Source: JACQQW01 sp964520655 (GTDB lineage Bacteria > Omnitrophota > Gorgyraeia > Zapsychrales > Fredricksoniimonadaceae). Taken from it: DNA of 64,000 nt. This document shows, piece after piece, positions 41,637 through 50,986 of the stretch. Numbering within the stretch: position 1 is the stretch's first letter; every line of letters starts with the position of its first letter. A model generated the notes under the pieces. The model worked only from the letters and a program-made list of their open reading frames with translations. It made no database searches and was not told the DNA's origin. The stretch spans positions 28,324 to 92,323 of the forward strand of contig CAZFNI010000008.1 of NCBI GenBank assembly GCA_964520655.1, written 5' to 3'. The translations under genes and the position numbers were made by a program.

Positions 41637-42809
41637 ATGCAACTTAAAAGATGGTTCATCCTAAGCTTAATGCCGCTTTTAGCGGTTTTGTCCGGTTGCG
41701 GGCAGGGATCCTCAGGTCCGAAACAAATGGTAATGCCGACACCCGAGGTTGGGGTGGTGACGGTCACGGCACAAGACATGCCTGTGATATCGGAATATCC
41801 CGGCCGGCTTGAGTCGGTCAGAATGGCTCAGATCCGGGCAAGAGTGACGGGCATATTGCTCAAACAATCATTTAGAGAAGGGATGGATGTTAAAACAGGG
41901 GATGAATTATTCCTCATTGATCCTGAACCATTGAAAGCCGTTTTTGACAGCGCATCAGCGAATGTGGCCAAAGCTGAGGCAGCGTTCACACAGGCACAGT
42001 CGCGGTTGGAGCGTTATAAAGCTTTAGTGGAAGCCAATGCGGTCAGCAAGCAGGAATATGATGATGCGTCATCATCCGTGCTCCAGGCGAAAGCACAGCT
42101 TCAGGCAGAAAAAGCCGCGATGGCCACAGCGGCGCTTAATTTAAGTTATGCGACGGTCCGGGCGCCGATCGACGGTCGTATCGGTGAGGCCAAGGTCACG
42201 GAAGGGACGCTTGTCAGTCAAAGCGAGGCAACACCGCTGGCGGTCATTTCGCAGTTAGATCCAATATATTTTGATTTCACTCAATCTACGACGGAGATGC
42301 TGCGGTTAAAACGCGCTTTGGATTCCGGGAAATTGCAAAGTGTGGCATTAGGCCAGGCGAAGGTGACATTGTTCTTAGAAGACGGCACTGTTTATCCGTT
42401 GCCGGGTAAAATGCTGTTCTCTGATGTTACCGTCAATAAAGCGACCGGCATGATCACGCTGCGCAGCGAATTCCCTAATCCTGACCATACGCTGCTGCCG
42501 GGAATGTTCGCGCGCGTAAGATTAGAGGAAGCGGTCAATAATGACGCGATCACTGTACCGCAGCGAGGTGTGGCCCTGGGTGCTAACGGGGAAGCGACCG
42601 CCATGGTGGTGGGGGCTGATAATAAGGTTGAAGCAAGAGCGGTCAAGTTATCCAATGCGGTCGGTGACCAGTGGACCGTCACGGAGGGCTTAAAGGCTGG
42701 TGACCGGGTTATCGTCGAAGGATTGCAGAAGATAAGACCTGGAGCAGAAGTCAAAGTTGTCCCATTTAATCCGGGGACGCCTCAACCAACACAAGACAAA
42801 AAGAATTGA
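41637..42809 (+). CDS. RND efflux periplasmic adaptor lipoprotein (AcrA/MexA family)
   Basis: Membrane-fusion protein of 390 aa linking pump and outer-membrane channel. ATG 41637 begins a lipoprotein signal with lipobox VLSGC, so the N-terminus is lipid anchored as in AcrA. The chain shows the lipoyl half-motifs (RARVTGILLKQSFREGMDVKTGDELFLIDP and ATVRAPIDGRIGEAKVTEGTLVSQ) flanking a coiled coil (AFTQAQSRLERYKALVEANAVSKQEYDDA), then beta-barrel and membrane-proximal domains. An in-frame ATG at 41574 lies in the MarR gene. The permease follows after 11 nt. Confidence 0.95.
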   Translation: MQLKRWFILSLMPLLAVLSGCGQGSSGPKQMVMPTPEVGVVTVTAQDMPVISEYPGRLESVRMAQIRARVTGILLKQSFREGMDVKTGDELFLIDPEPLKAVFDSASANVAKAEAAFTQAQSRLERYKALVEANAVSKQEYDDASSSVLQAKAQLQAEKAAMATAALNLSYATVRAPIDGRIGEAKVTEGTLVSQSEATPLAVISQLDPIYFDFTQSTTEMLRLKRALDSGKLQSVALGQAKVTLFLEDGTVYPLPGKMLFSDVTVNKATGMITLRSEFPNPDHTLLPGMFARVRLEEAVNNDAITVPQRGVALGANGEATAMVVGADNKVEARAVKLSNAVGDQWTVTEGLKAGDRVIVEGLQKIRPGAEVKVVPFNPGTPQPTQDKKN

Positions 42810-42820
42810 CGCGGTAAACT

Positions 42821-45800
42821 ATGCCTAAATTTTTCATTGACCGTCCTATTTTTGCCTGGGTTATTTCACTATTGATCGTGCTGGTGGGGATCATTTCTAT
42901 CACCCAGTTGCCGGTGGCCCAGTATCCAAGTGTGGCGCCTCCGTCTATCTCGGTGAATGCCTCTTATGCCGGGGCTTCTGCCGAAACACTTCAAAATACA
43001 GTCACCTCGATCATTGAGCAGCAGCTCAATGGGATCGATAATCTGTTATACATTTCATCCAGCAGCAATGCCAGCGGGCAGGCAGCCATCCAATTATATT
43101 TTTTACCGGGCACCAATCCAGATGTAGCCCAGGTCCAGGTGCAGAATAAACTGCAGCTGGCGATCCCCAGTCTGCCCCAGGTCGTGCAGCAGTCCGGCGT
43201 GACGGTCGCCAAATCCACTCGCAATTATCTGATGTTCTTTACGCTTTCATCGACAGACGGCAGCATGGATGAGATCGCGCTGGGGAATTACATATCCTCA
43301 AGCGTCCTTGATCCTATCCGTCGTGTGACGGGTGTCGGCGAGGCATTGCTGTTCGGTACAGAGAACGCCATGCGCATTTGGCTTAATCCACAGAAAATGT
43401 TCAGTTTTAATTTGACCTCCAATGATGTGATCGCGGCCATACAGGCCCAGAACGTCCAGGTGCCGATCGGGCAATTGGGTGGCAGGCCATCTATTGAGGG
43501 GCAGCAGTTAAATGTTACCTTGCAGGGACGCACCACATTGCGCACGGCGGAAGAATTCGGGAATATCCTCCTGCGTGTCAATCAGGACGGCTCGCGTGTC
43601 TATCTGCGCGACGTGGCCAATATTGCCTTGGGCGGCGCGGATTATACAACCCAGGCGCGTATTAACGGCAGGCCGTCAGCGGCTGTGGCGATCAAGCTTT
43701 CTCCGACAGGCAACGCGGTAGCGACCGTGGACGCGGTCAAAGCCAAGATCAATGAGCTTTCCAAGTTCTTTCCGGCGAACGTGAGGGTCGATTATCCCCT
43801 GGATCAGTCGGCGTTCGTGCGCATTTCGATCGAAGAGGTCATCAAGACGTTATTGATCGCGATCTTTCTGGTATTTCTGGTCATGTACCTGTTCTTGCAG
43901 AGCATGAGAACGACATTGATCCCGACCATTGTGGTGCCGGTCGCGCTCATGGGGACATTCGCCGTCATGAAAGCGTTCGGATTCTCGATCAATGTATTGA
44001 CCATGTTCGGGATGGTGTTGGCGATCGGTATCTTGATCGACGACGCGATCGTTGTGGTCGAGAATGTTGAGCGCATCATGCGCGAAGAAGGGCTGTCACC
44101 TAAAGAAGCCAGCCATAAAGCCATGACGCAGATCACCGGGGCGTTGATCGGGATCTCGCTGGTGTTGACAGCGGTATTTATCCCCATGGCCTTTTTCGGT
44201 GGATCTGTCGGTGCGATCTATCGCCAGTTCTCCATGGCGCTGGTGGCCTCCATGTTATTTTCCATCTTTTTAGCCATGACCTTGACCCCGGCGCTGTGCG
44301 CGTCGATGTTAAAACCCATTTCCAAAGGTCATCATGAGACCAAAAAGGGATTCTTCGGCTGGTTCAACCGGGAGTTTGCCGACGGGACAGCTTTATACCA
44401 AAATGTGGTCAGCCGCATGCTGCGCAAACCCGGCAGGTTCTTGCTGATCTATGCCGCGATCGTGATCGCCACAGGGTATTTATTCACGCGTCTGCCGTCC
44501 TCATTCTTGCCCGAGGAGGACCAGGGATATTTTATCACCAATATCCAGCTGCCGGTCGGCGCGACCCAGGAGCGCACCAAGGTGGTGCTGCAAAAGGTGG
44601 AAGAATTCTTCATGAGCCAGCCGGAAGTCGACAAGATCATTACCGTCGCTGGATTTAGCTTTAATGGCCGCGGTCAGAACTCTGCGTTGTCGTTCATTCG
44701 TCTTAAAGACTGGAAAGAGCGCCCGGGCAAGGCCCACAGCGTCCAGTCCGTGATCGGCCGCGCTTTCGGTGCGTTCTCCCAGATCAAGGACGCGATCATT
44801 TTTCCGATCAATTTGCCGCCGATCCCCGAGCTTGGGACATCGTCCGGGTTTGACCTGCAGTTAGAGGATCAGACCGGTCTGGGCCACGCAAAACTCATGG
44901 AAGCCAAAGATCAGCTCATGGCGCTTGCGGCCAAGGACCCCCGCATCGTTGGTGTGCGCATGCAGGGGCTGGAAGATGCGGCGCAGTTGAAAGTCGATAT
45001 CGACGAGGATAAGGCCAGCGCCCTGGGGATCAACTTAGGCGATATCAACAGCGCCTTGCAGGCGAATTTAGGTTCGTATTATGTGAATAATTTTGTCAAT
45101 GGCAACCGTGTGCAGCGGGTCATCGTCCAGCTGGATGCCCCTTACCGCATGCTCCCGGATGATATCGGCAAGATCTATGTGCGCAACAATCAGGGGGAAA
45201 TGGTGGCCCTGTCAAGTGTTGTGCGTCTAAGCTGGATCTACGGATCACCTCAGGTCCAGAGATATAACGGTTTTCCGTCAGTGGCAATTGTCGGCAGTGC
45301 GGCTCCGGGGAAAAGTACGGGTGACGCGATGAAAGCGATGGAAGAGATGGTTGATCAGCTTCCGGCGGGAATAGGGTATGAGTGGACGGGACAATCTTAC
45401 GAAGAGCGTCTTTCCGGTTCCCAGGCTCCCATGCTTTTTGCGCTGTCCTTGATCGTGGTGTTCTTATCATTGGCTGCTCTTTATGAAAGCTGGTCGATCC
45501 CGTTCGCGGTCATGCTGATTGTGCCGCTGGGCATATTCGGGTCTTTGCTCGCCGCTTCATGGCGCGGGATGCCCAACGACGTTTATTTTAAGGTCGGCCT
45601 CTTGGCGATCATAGGTTTGTCGACTAAGAATGCTATTTTGATCGTGGAATTCGCCCGCAGCCTGCAGCAACAGGGGATGGGGATGGTCGAGGCGGTGTTG
45701 CATGCGGCGCATTTGAGATTACGTCCGATCCTCATGACATCGCTGGCGTTTATCTTAGGGGTTCTGCCGCTGGCCATGGCCACCGGCGCTGGCTCTGCCA

Positions 45801-45934
45801 GCCAGCATGCGATCGGGACCGGTGTTGCCGGCGGGATGTTCGCGGCGACGTTCCTGGCTGTTATTTTTGTGCCTATTTTCTTTGTGGTTGTTGGGCGCAT
45901 ATTCCGTCAGAAAGATAAGGGAAGCTCATCATGA
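42821..45934 (+). CDS. RND multidrug efflux permease (AcrB/MexB family, HAE1)
   Basis: Inner-membrane proton-driven pump of 1037 aa, the normal length. It begins MPKFFIDRPIFAWVISLLIV, typical of HAE1 pumps. The proton-relay helix reads GILIDDAIVVVENVERIM with both aspartates, and the later relay lysine lies in the periplasm-spanning repeat. Porter domains (SSNASGQAAIQLYFLPGTNPDVAQVQVQNKL) and the C-terminal GLSTKNAILIVEFA are also present. It exports amphiphilic compounds such as drugs, bile salts or detergents; substrate range cannot be read from sequence. It overlaps the outer-membrane factor by 4 nt. Confidence 0.97.
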   Translation: MPKFFIDRPIFAWVISLLIVLVGIISITQLPVAQYPSVAPPSISVNASYAGASAETLQNTVTSIIEQQLNGIDNLLYISSSSNASGQAAIQLYFLPGTNPDVAQVQVQNKLQLAIPSLPQVVQQSGVTVAKSTRNYLMFFTLSSTDGSMDEIALGNYISSSVLDPIRRVTGVGEALLFGTENAMRIWLNPQKMFSFNLTSNDVIAAIQAQNVQVPIGQLGGRPSIEGQQLNVTLQGRTTLRTAEEFGNILLRVNQDGSRVYLRDVANIALGGADYTTQARINGRPSAAVAIKLSPTGNAVATVDAVKAKINELSKFFPANVRVDYPLDQSAFVRISIEEVIKTLLIAIFLVFLVMYLFLQSMRTTLIPTIVVPVALMGTFAVMKAFGFSINVLTMFGMVLAIGILIDDAIVVVENVERIMREEGLSPKEASHKAMTQITGALIGISLVLTAVFIPMAFFGGSVGAIYRQFSMALVASMLFSIFLAMTLTPALCASMLKPISKGHHETKKGFFGWFNREFADGTALYQNVVSRMLRKPGRFLLIYAAIVIATGYLFTRLPSSFLPEEDQGYFITNIQLPVGATQERTKVVLQKVEEFFMSQPEVDKIITVAGFSFNGRGQNSALSFIRLKDWKERPGKAHSVQSVIGRAFGAFSQIKDAIIFPINLPPIPELGTSSGFDLQLEDQTGLGHAKLMEAKDQLMALAAKDPRIVGVRMQGLEDAAQLKVDIDEDKASALGINLGDINSALQANLGSYYVNNFVNGNRVQRVIVQLDAPYRMLPDDIGKIYVRNNQGEMVALSSVVRLSWIYGSPQVQRYNGFPSVAIVGSAAPGKSTGDAMKAMEEMVDQLPAGIGYEWTGQSYEERLSGSQAPMLFALSLIVVFLSLAALYESWSIPFAVMLIVPLGIFGSLLAASWRGMPNDVYFKVGLLAIIGLSTKNAILIVEFARSLQQQGMGMVEAVLHAAHLRLRPILMTSLAFILGVLPLAMATGAGSASQHAIGTGVAGGMFAATFLAVIFVPIFFVVVGRIFRQKDKGSSS

Positions 45935-47331
45935 TCAAAAACACATTAGGTTTTATGATGCTGGTCTGTTTATCGGGATGTACCTTGATCCCCGGTTATG
46001 TTCGACCTGTCTCGCCTGTTGCCTCCATGTGGCCGGCCAGGGCCCAGGATCCGTCGCTGGTCATTGAGGACCTTAAAAGCAGGGCCTTTTTCACCGATGC
46101 GCGTTTGCGTAAGCTTATTGATATTGCGATCGTTAATAATCGTGATCTGCGTTTGGCGGCATTGAATGTGGACCTGCTGCGCGCACAGTACCGCATTGGT
46201 GTATCGTATGGTTTCCCGGCGATCGTCGGTGCGGGCAATGGGCTAAAGCAAAAAGATCTAGTCAGCGCCGATGAAGCAAAAGAAACAGGTAAATACGGGC
46301 TGAAAGTCGGTGTGACATCCTATGAACTTGACTTGTTCGGTCGTATCCGCAGTTTAAAGAAACAGGCTCTGGAAAGTTATCTGGCCAGCGAGGAAAATCG
46401 TCGCAGCGTTCAGATCACGCTTATTTCTCAGGTGGCTATCCAGTATTTGGCACAGCGTGCCCTCGCAGAGCAGCTGGTGCAGACTCAGGCGACATTGATA
46501 TCCTTACAGGAATATGAAAAATTGATGACCCGTAGTTATGAAGTTGGGAATACTTCTGAGCTGGATCTAAAATCGGCAAAGGCCCAGGTATTGACGGCGC
46601 GCTTTAACGCGGCCGGCATCGAGCGGCAACTGGTACAGGCCGAGAATGCGCTGGTCCTGTTGATCGGTCAGCCTTTACCCAAAGATCTTCCTGACCCGGC
46701 GGAGTTTGACACGCAGCGTGTTTTGTCAGACATCCCATCAGAGCTGCCTTCGGATGTGATCTCGCATCGTCCGGATATCTTAGCAGCGGAGCACCGGTTG
46801 AAAGCCGCCAATGCCAATGTCGGAGCGGCCAGAGCGGCATTTTTCCCTAAGATCACCTTGACCGGGGCCGGCGGCATTGCCAGTCTTAAATTGACGGACC
46901 TTTTCTCAGGCGAGGGCGTATGGAGTTTTGCCCCGCAGATCACTGTACCGATCTTTGATGCCGGCGCTAATGCGGCGAGTCTCGACGCGGCTGTGATCTC
47001 AAAGTCCATTGAAGTGGCTGCGTATGAAAAGACCATTCAGTCGGCATTCCGGGAAGTGGCCGATGCCTTATCCGCCCGGGCTTATCTGGAAGAGCAGCTG
47101 ATCACCCAGATGGAATTGGCTAAGACCCAGCAGGAACGCTATGATCTGGCCGATACCCGTTACCGCAATGGCGTTGACAGCTATGTCACGGTGCTCTTGG
47201 CCCAACAGGACCTTTATGCGGCCAAGCAGCGGTTGATCCAGGCGCAATTTGAGCGTTCTTCGAATTTGATCGCGCTCTACAAAGCGCTGGGCAGCGGCTG
47301 GGATGAATATCTGGCCAGTCCACGTCAATGA
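45931..47331 (+). CDS. RND outer-membrane channel lipoprotein (OprM/NodT family)
   Basis: TolC-like factor of 466 aa. The signal ends in lipobox LSGC (Cys18), so it is lipidated like OprM. Long helical hairpins (NRDLRLAALNVDLLRAQYRIG; SELDLKSAKAQVLTARFNAAG; RYDLADTRYRNGVDSYVTVLLAQQDLY) and the motif ISHRPDILAAEHRLKAANANVGAARAAFFP are typical, with strands FPKITLTG and SFAPQITVPIF for the barrel. Together with the two preceding genes it makes a complete tripartite pump. ATGA overlaps link it to both the permease upstream and the EamA gene downstream. Confidence 0.95.
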   Translation: MIKNTLGFMMLVCLSGCTLIPGYVRPVSPVASMWPARAQDPSLVIEDLKSRAFFTDARLRKLIDIAIVNNRDLRLAALNVDLLRAQYRIGVSYGFPAIVGAGNGLKQKDLVSADEAKETGKYGLKVGVTSYELDLFGRIRSLKKQALESYLASEENRRSVQITLISQVAIQYLAQRALAEQLVQTQATLISLQEYEKLMTRSYEVGNTSELDLKSAKAQVLTARFNAAGIERQLVQAENALVLLIGQPLPKDLPDPAEFDTQRVLSDIPSELPSDVISHRPDILAAEHRLKAANANVGAARAAFFPKITLTGAGGIASLKLTDLFSGEGVWSFAPQITVPIFDAGANAASLDAAVISKSIEVAAYEKTIQSAFREVADALSARAYLEEQLITQMELAKTQQERYDLADTRYRNGVDSYVTVLLAQQDLYAAKQRLIQAQFERSSNLIALYKALGSGWDEYLASPRQ

Positions 47332-48242
47332 GATCCAGCATTCAGCTGTTCCTTGCTTTTTTCGGCATTTATGTGATCTGGGGTTCAACCTACCTCGGTA
47401 TACGGATCACGTTGGAAACAATGCCTCCCCTGTTGACCGCGGGTTTAAGATTCTTTATCGCCGGAGCCATTCTTTATGCCTTTGCCCGATGGGTGAAAAA
47501 AGAATCCGCCCCGTCAAAGAGGCATTGGCGGTCAGCCGCGATCATCGGCGGTTTTTTGATCCTGGGGGGTAACGGCAATGTTGTGCTGGCAGAACGGTCT
47601 GTTGCATCGGGGGTAGCTGCGCTGATCGTGGCCACGATCCCGGTGTGGATGGTGCTCCTGCAGTGGTTGTGGTTAAAGACCAGCCGTCCAACGGGTGCCA
47701 CATGGGCCGGGCTTGTGCTTGGGATAGCCGGCGTGTCCATGCTGATCGTTCCTGACCTTATTTCTAAGACTGAACGCATTCATCCTGTTGGCATACTTGG
47801 GCTGTTGGCTGCAGCGTTGTTCTGGGCTGTTGGTTCCCTGCAAGCGCATCGGCTGAAACTCCCGACGTCGCCGGTGTTGTCAACGGGCATGGAAATGATG
47901 GCAGGCGGGGCGATGGTCATTGCTGTTGGTCTTATCCGCGGCGAAGCCGCTTCGATAGACGCTGCGCATTTCAGCCCCCGGTCGCTTTTGGCGTTTGTGT
48001 ATCTGGTCTTCTTTGGGTCCTTATGGGGATTCACTGCGTATATCTGGCTGTTAAAGACCGTCGGTGAGGTCAAGGTCTCCACCTATGCGTTCGTCAATCC
48101 AGTCGTGGCGATCATGCTGGGTAGTCTGCTGGCCAAAGAACAAATAACTTTTCCTATCATCCTTTCCGCGGCTATGGTCGTTGCTGCTGTTGCTATTATC
48201 ACATTCTTTAAATCCAAGCAGCACAATAATATCAAACGATGA
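47328..48242 (+). CDS. EamA/DMT-superfamily exporter (YedA-like)
   Basis: Ten-helix transporter of 304 aa with two EamA repeats. The N-terminal FFGIYVIWGSTYLGIRITLETMPP and ERSVASGVAALIVATIPVWM match the YedA-type branch, which is linked to amino-acid or amphiphile export. The charged motif between helices 2 and 3 is FARWVKKESAPSKRHW. It overlaps the channel gene by 4 nt and is the last gene of the MarR-controlled unit. The substrate may overlap with that of the RND pump; this is inference. Confidence 0.9.
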   Translation: MRSSIQLFLAFFGIYVIWGSTYLGIRITLETMPPLLTAGLRFFIAGAILYAFARWVKKESAPSKRHWRSAAIIGGFLILGGNGNVVLAERSVASGVAALIVATIPVWMVLLQWLWLKTSRPTGATWAGLVLGIAGVSMLIVPDLISKTERIHPVGILGLLAAALFWAVGSLQAHRLKLPTSPVLSTGMEMMAGGAMVIAVGLIRGEAASIDAAHFSPRSLLAFVYLVFFGSLWGFTAYIWLLKTVGEVKVSTYAFVNPVVAIMLGSLLAKEQITFPIILSAAMVVAAVAIITFFKSKQHNNIKR

Positions 48243-48250
48243 AGTCATGG

Positions 48251-48411
48251 GACGATCAAGGCAAGCTTCGTTCATCGCTTCACACCCCCTAACCCCCATA
48301 ACACATGCACGGGTTCGTTTGGCTGACACTAGTGGTATATCGTTGTAGTTAATTGTTGAGGCGGCATGTGATGGGGGATGTTCCGCTCTTCACGAACTTG
48401 CCCTGATCGTC
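48251..48411 (+). repeat. Hairpin element, copy A
   Basis: A 161-bp imperfect hairpin. Outer arms GACGATCAAGGCAAGCTTCG and CGAACTTGCCCTGATCGTC pair with few mismatches. An inner stem CCCCCAT-AA-CACATGC (48293-48308) pairs with GCATGTGATGGGGG (48364-48377). Copies B (61326) and C (61520, reversed) share the inner stem with compensatory changes but have different, self-complementary outer arms. Confidence 0.75.
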
Positions 48412-48461
48412 TCGCACATATTCTTTCTTTGGGTACATTTGTTCTGCTGGCATACGGGTGG

Positions 48462-48567
48462 CACCGATATGTTTGTTCTGACCGCAGCGTCAGGGGAAAT
48501 TTAGGTTTTATCGTTTGCTACCCCACCGGGGGATGGGTGACGCGAGGAAGGAACAAACATGTCGGTG
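48462..48567. repeat. Second long hairpin (element D)
   Basis: CACCGATATGTTTGTTC (48462-48478) pairs with GAACAAACATGTCGGTG (48551-48567) with one mismatch; an inner GCGTCA/TGACGC stem lies at 48487-48492 and 48538-48543. It differs in core from copies A-C. The 18-mer at 48562-48579 recurs at 61710-61727 beside copy C. Confidence 0.6.
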
Positions 48568-48597
48568 ACAGGACCCGTTGCATGCCGACTAATGTTT

Positions 48598-49227
48598 TTA
48601 GAAAAGGACAGGCTGCGGTTCAAACGCCGCAAGGGTACGTCCGGTCTGCAGGGCATACGCGCAGGCCTTGATCCCAAGCAGACAGAGGTTATTGCCCCTT
48701 AAAAGCCGCTCGGCAGGGTTGATCTCTAGTCCTTTGGCTTTACGGATAATATCTCCATAAATTTTTGAATTGACCAGCGCCAGGGCATTGAGCTTCATGT
48801 CCGAGGTTCCGGCTTTCTGAAAATACATGAGCGCCTTTTCATAATCTTTCTCTCTGAAATAGATCACGCCCAGATTATAGGTATTGGCCCAGTAGTTGGG
48901 ATTGATGGCTTGCGCTTTACTGATGGAGCTTTTTGCCATCGGCAAGTTTCCATCGACGATATGATAAAATCCCAGCAAACCATGCGCTTCCCAAAGCGCA
49001 GGGGCAAAGCGGGTGATATCCATAAAATACCGTCGCCATTGTTCCAGCCAGAAGCTGTGGCAAGGCGTCTCTTGCCCCAGTTCCAGGGCAAAGAGATCCT
49101 GGGATTGCAGGTAATTGGAATCCTCATTTAAGACATCAATGGGCAAATGGCGTGATTGATAAACAACGGCAATGATGATGCCGGCGGCCAGGATGATGTT
49201 GAGGATGATCCAGATAATATTCTTCAT
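48598..49227 (-). CDS. Membrane-anchored TPR protein
   Basis: Protein of 209 aa. ATG 49227 overlaps the upstream glycosyltransferase stop by 4 nt; an earlier in-frame ATG lies inside that gene. One N-terminal helix (IIWIILNIILAAGIIIAVVY) anchors a periplasmic TPR domain (LWEAHGLLGFYHIVDGNLPMAKSSISKAQAINPNYWANTYNLGVIYFREKD is the region, with TPR signature residues W, LG, Y and P). It is a paralogue of the protein at 50304-50963, sharing the LLGF..A-x4-P arrangement and SKIYxDI. The two flank a GT-C gene, so they may be partner proteins for envelope glycosylation. Confidence 0.7.
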   Translation of the reverse strand: MKNIIWIILNIILAAGIIIAVVYQSRHLPIDVLNEDSNYLQSQDLFALELGQETPCHSFWLEQWRRYFMDITRFAPALWEAHGLLGFYHIVDGNLPMAKSSISKAQAINPNYWANTYNLGVIYFREKDYEKALMYFQKAGTSDMKLNALALVNSKIYGDIIRKAKGLEINPAERLLRGNNLCLLGIKACAYALQTGRTLAAFEPQPVLF

Positions 49228-50300
49228 AATAACCGATGGAGCACAATGGTCGTGCGCCAGCCTCCCAGCAGCAATATCAAGAGAAGTGTTTGAATGAATA
49301 ATAGCTTTGACCAGAAATGGCGCGCGAAGCAGCGCCATAGCTCTATTCCCAGCAATGTCAGTGCGATCACCGAGGATGGCAGCAAGAATAACAGGTAGCG
49401 GGGCGACAATTCAAAGCCCTGCAGGCCTTGGGTATGCTGTAAATAGACGGTGAAGATCAGTGTTCCGCCAAGAACAAGCAATGTCCCGACCCAGGCCGCG
49501 AGGGGGCGTAGAGCTCGGGCAAAAAATATGCCGACTATCAGGACCACTAGCCTTTCCCAGGAAATATTCGCCAGGATCAGGTGTGTCCAGTCCGTCGGGA
49601 TGCGGAAATGATACTTGGGCGCGCCAAGCGCGTAAAAGAGTCCGATCAAGGCCGGCAGCGCGAAAACACTCCAGAATCTTTTACGGATGAACACAAATGC
49701 GAGCAATGTTTGCAGCAATCCAAAACCGGAACACAGCGTCAATAGCCATTGCGTAACGCAAAGCCAGCGCCAAAAGAGGGCGGAGCTATTCTTAAAGAGA
49801 AAATACTCCGATAACAGGATGGTGTGGGCGCAGGTCAATAAGATCCACAGGCTGTAAGGACGATCCTGTGCCCAGTAAGTCCAGATCAGAGGCGATGTCA
49901 GGAATAATCCGACCACGATCAATCCGCTGATGATGTTATAGCGCCGGGCGAAATAATAGAAACAACCAGCGAGGACTAGCGACATAAAGAACACAGGCAA
50001 AAAACGCATCATCAATTGTGGTGTTGCCTCGCAGACATATTGTTCCATGACCCAGCGGGTCTGCAATTGGAAATGGAAGATCTGTCCGAAAGCTTTGGAA
50101 AGGGTGTAGTACAACGGACAATTATTGCCTTCATCCACTTTGCCTTGAAGGATATCAATGTAACCAAGTTGTTGTATGCTTTGATGCTGGGTATAGCTCT
50201 CGTCATTCTCCAGAGGATTGGCGGCGCTTAATATATTCCCGACGTAGAATCCCAGGACAAGAATGATCGCAGCGAATATGGCCGGGGTTTTGGAGAGCAC
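49224..50300 (-). CDS. GT-C / PMT-like membrane glycosyltransferase
   Basis: Polytopic protein of 358 aa with about 9-10 helices; the start is GTG 50300. The first periplasmic loop holds NDESYTQH, the acidic Asp-Glu that defines GT39/ArnT-like enzymes, and YWAQDRPYSLWILL matches the conserved R-x-Y motif after helix 4. It would transfer a sugar from a polyprenyl-phosphate donor to an extracytoplasmic acceptor. It lies 3 nt after one TPR gene and overlaps the next by 4 nt, so the three form an operon. Confidence 0.75.
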   Translation of the reverse strand: MLSKTPAIFAAIILVLGFYVGNILSAANPLENDESYTQHQSIQQLGYIDILQGKVDEGNNCPLYYTLSKAFGQIFHFQLQTRWVMEQYVCEATPQLMMRFLPVFFMSLVLAGCFYYFARRYNIISGLIVVGLFLTSPLIWTYWAQDRPYSLWILLTCAHTILLSEYFLFKNSSALFWRWLCVTQWLLTLCSGFGLLQTLLAFVFIRKRFWSVFALPALIGLFYALGAPKYHFRIPTDWTHLILANISWERLVVLIVGIFFARALRPLAAWVGTLLVLGGTLIFTVYLQHTQGLQGFELSPRYLLFLLPSSVIALTLLGIELWRCFARHFWSKLLFIQTLLLILLLGGWRTTIVLHRLL

Positions 50301-50303
50301 AGG

Positions 50304-50963
50304 TTATAAGATCCTTAAATGTATTCCCGGATCCTGAAATCTTCCGGAATGTAATTGATCCAGCAGATGGCGCAGTCTTTCGTAATTGTCTTTCAATGCA
50401 GCGGCAGGGGCATAGTCTTTATTCGCGCCCAGAATGTCTTGATAGATCTTTGATGAGGCCATGGTCTTTAAGGTCTCCGCCGGGTTTATGGATGCGGCTG
50501 CGGCCAGCAGCTGCACAGCTTTCTCTGCCTGCCCTGCCTGCAAATACATCAGGCTTAAGTTCGTGGCGTGATAGAAATATGAGGGATCTAGATAGAATGC
50601 TTTTTGGAACATGCTAAACGCATTGGCGCGATCGCCCTTGTGGTAGTAACAAAATCCCAGCAGCGTATATCCTTCTGCCAGAGTGGGCATGGCCTCAATG
50701 ATCTGTTGATAATAATTGATCAGTTCATCAGATGCGGCAAGCGCTGACCCGTCGCTGTTGGTAAGCATCAGCTGCCGGTACATCTCTTCTGTGGGCATGC
50801 TCATATTCAGGCGTTTGATCGCGGTATCGGAAGCCTTCTGGGTTAGTTTGCGTCCAAGCCAGGAGCTGTTCTGGCTGGGGGGTATTTTTTGGATCATGAT
50901 ACCGGCGACCAACAGCACGGCCCAGCAGCAAAGCAGCAGGTATTTAGTTCTTGGGTTTTCCAT
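50304..50963 (-). CDS. Membrane-anchored TPR protein
   Basis: Protein of 219 aa starting at ATG 50963; the frame extends upstream but that part overlaps the divergent gene. An N-terminal helix (YLLLCCWAVLLVAGIMI) is followed by a periplasmic part with two or more TPRs (EGYTLLGFCYYHKGDRANAF; FYHATNLSLMYLQAGQAEKAV). It is a paralogue of the 48598-49227 protein. It is the first gene of a three-gene unit with the GT-C enzyme, read from a bidirectional promoter it shares with the gene at 50987. Confidence 0.7.
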   Translation of the reverse strand: MENPRTKYLLLCCWAVLLVAGIMIQKIPPSQNSSWLGRKLTQKASDTAIKRLNMSMPTEEMYRQLMLTNSDGSALAASDELINYYQQIIEAMPTLAEGYTLLGFCYYHKGDRANAFSMFQKAFYLDPSYFYHATNLSLMYLQAGQAEKAVQLLAAAASINPAETLKTMASSKIYQDILGANKDYAPAAALKDNYERLRHLLDQLHSGRFQDPGIHLRIL

Positions 50964-50970
50964 TTTTCTT

Positions 50971-50980
50971 TTTATAATAG
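50971..50980. promoter_or_regulatory. Bidirectional promoter with overlapping -10 boxes
   Basis: TATAAT (50973-50978) reads rightward and TATTAT (50979-50974 on the reverse strand) leftward. The two start codons (50963 reverse, 50987 forward) are only 23 nt apart. Both transcripts would be leaderless or nearly so. Confidence 0.6.
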
Positions 50981-50986
50981 CACCAT

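Noticed and set aside
48251..48567. Hairpins as integron attC sites or CRISPR repeats
   Set aside because: No integrase, no cassette array, no regular spacing, and copies are about 13 kb apart. No CRISPR array was seen anywhere in the window.
48736..48900. Long open frames on the opposite strand of many genes (for example across the TPR, RND and cox genes)
   Set aside because: They are antiphase shadows of GC-biased codon positions, lack start signals and have low-complexity or Arg/Pro/Ser-rich translations.
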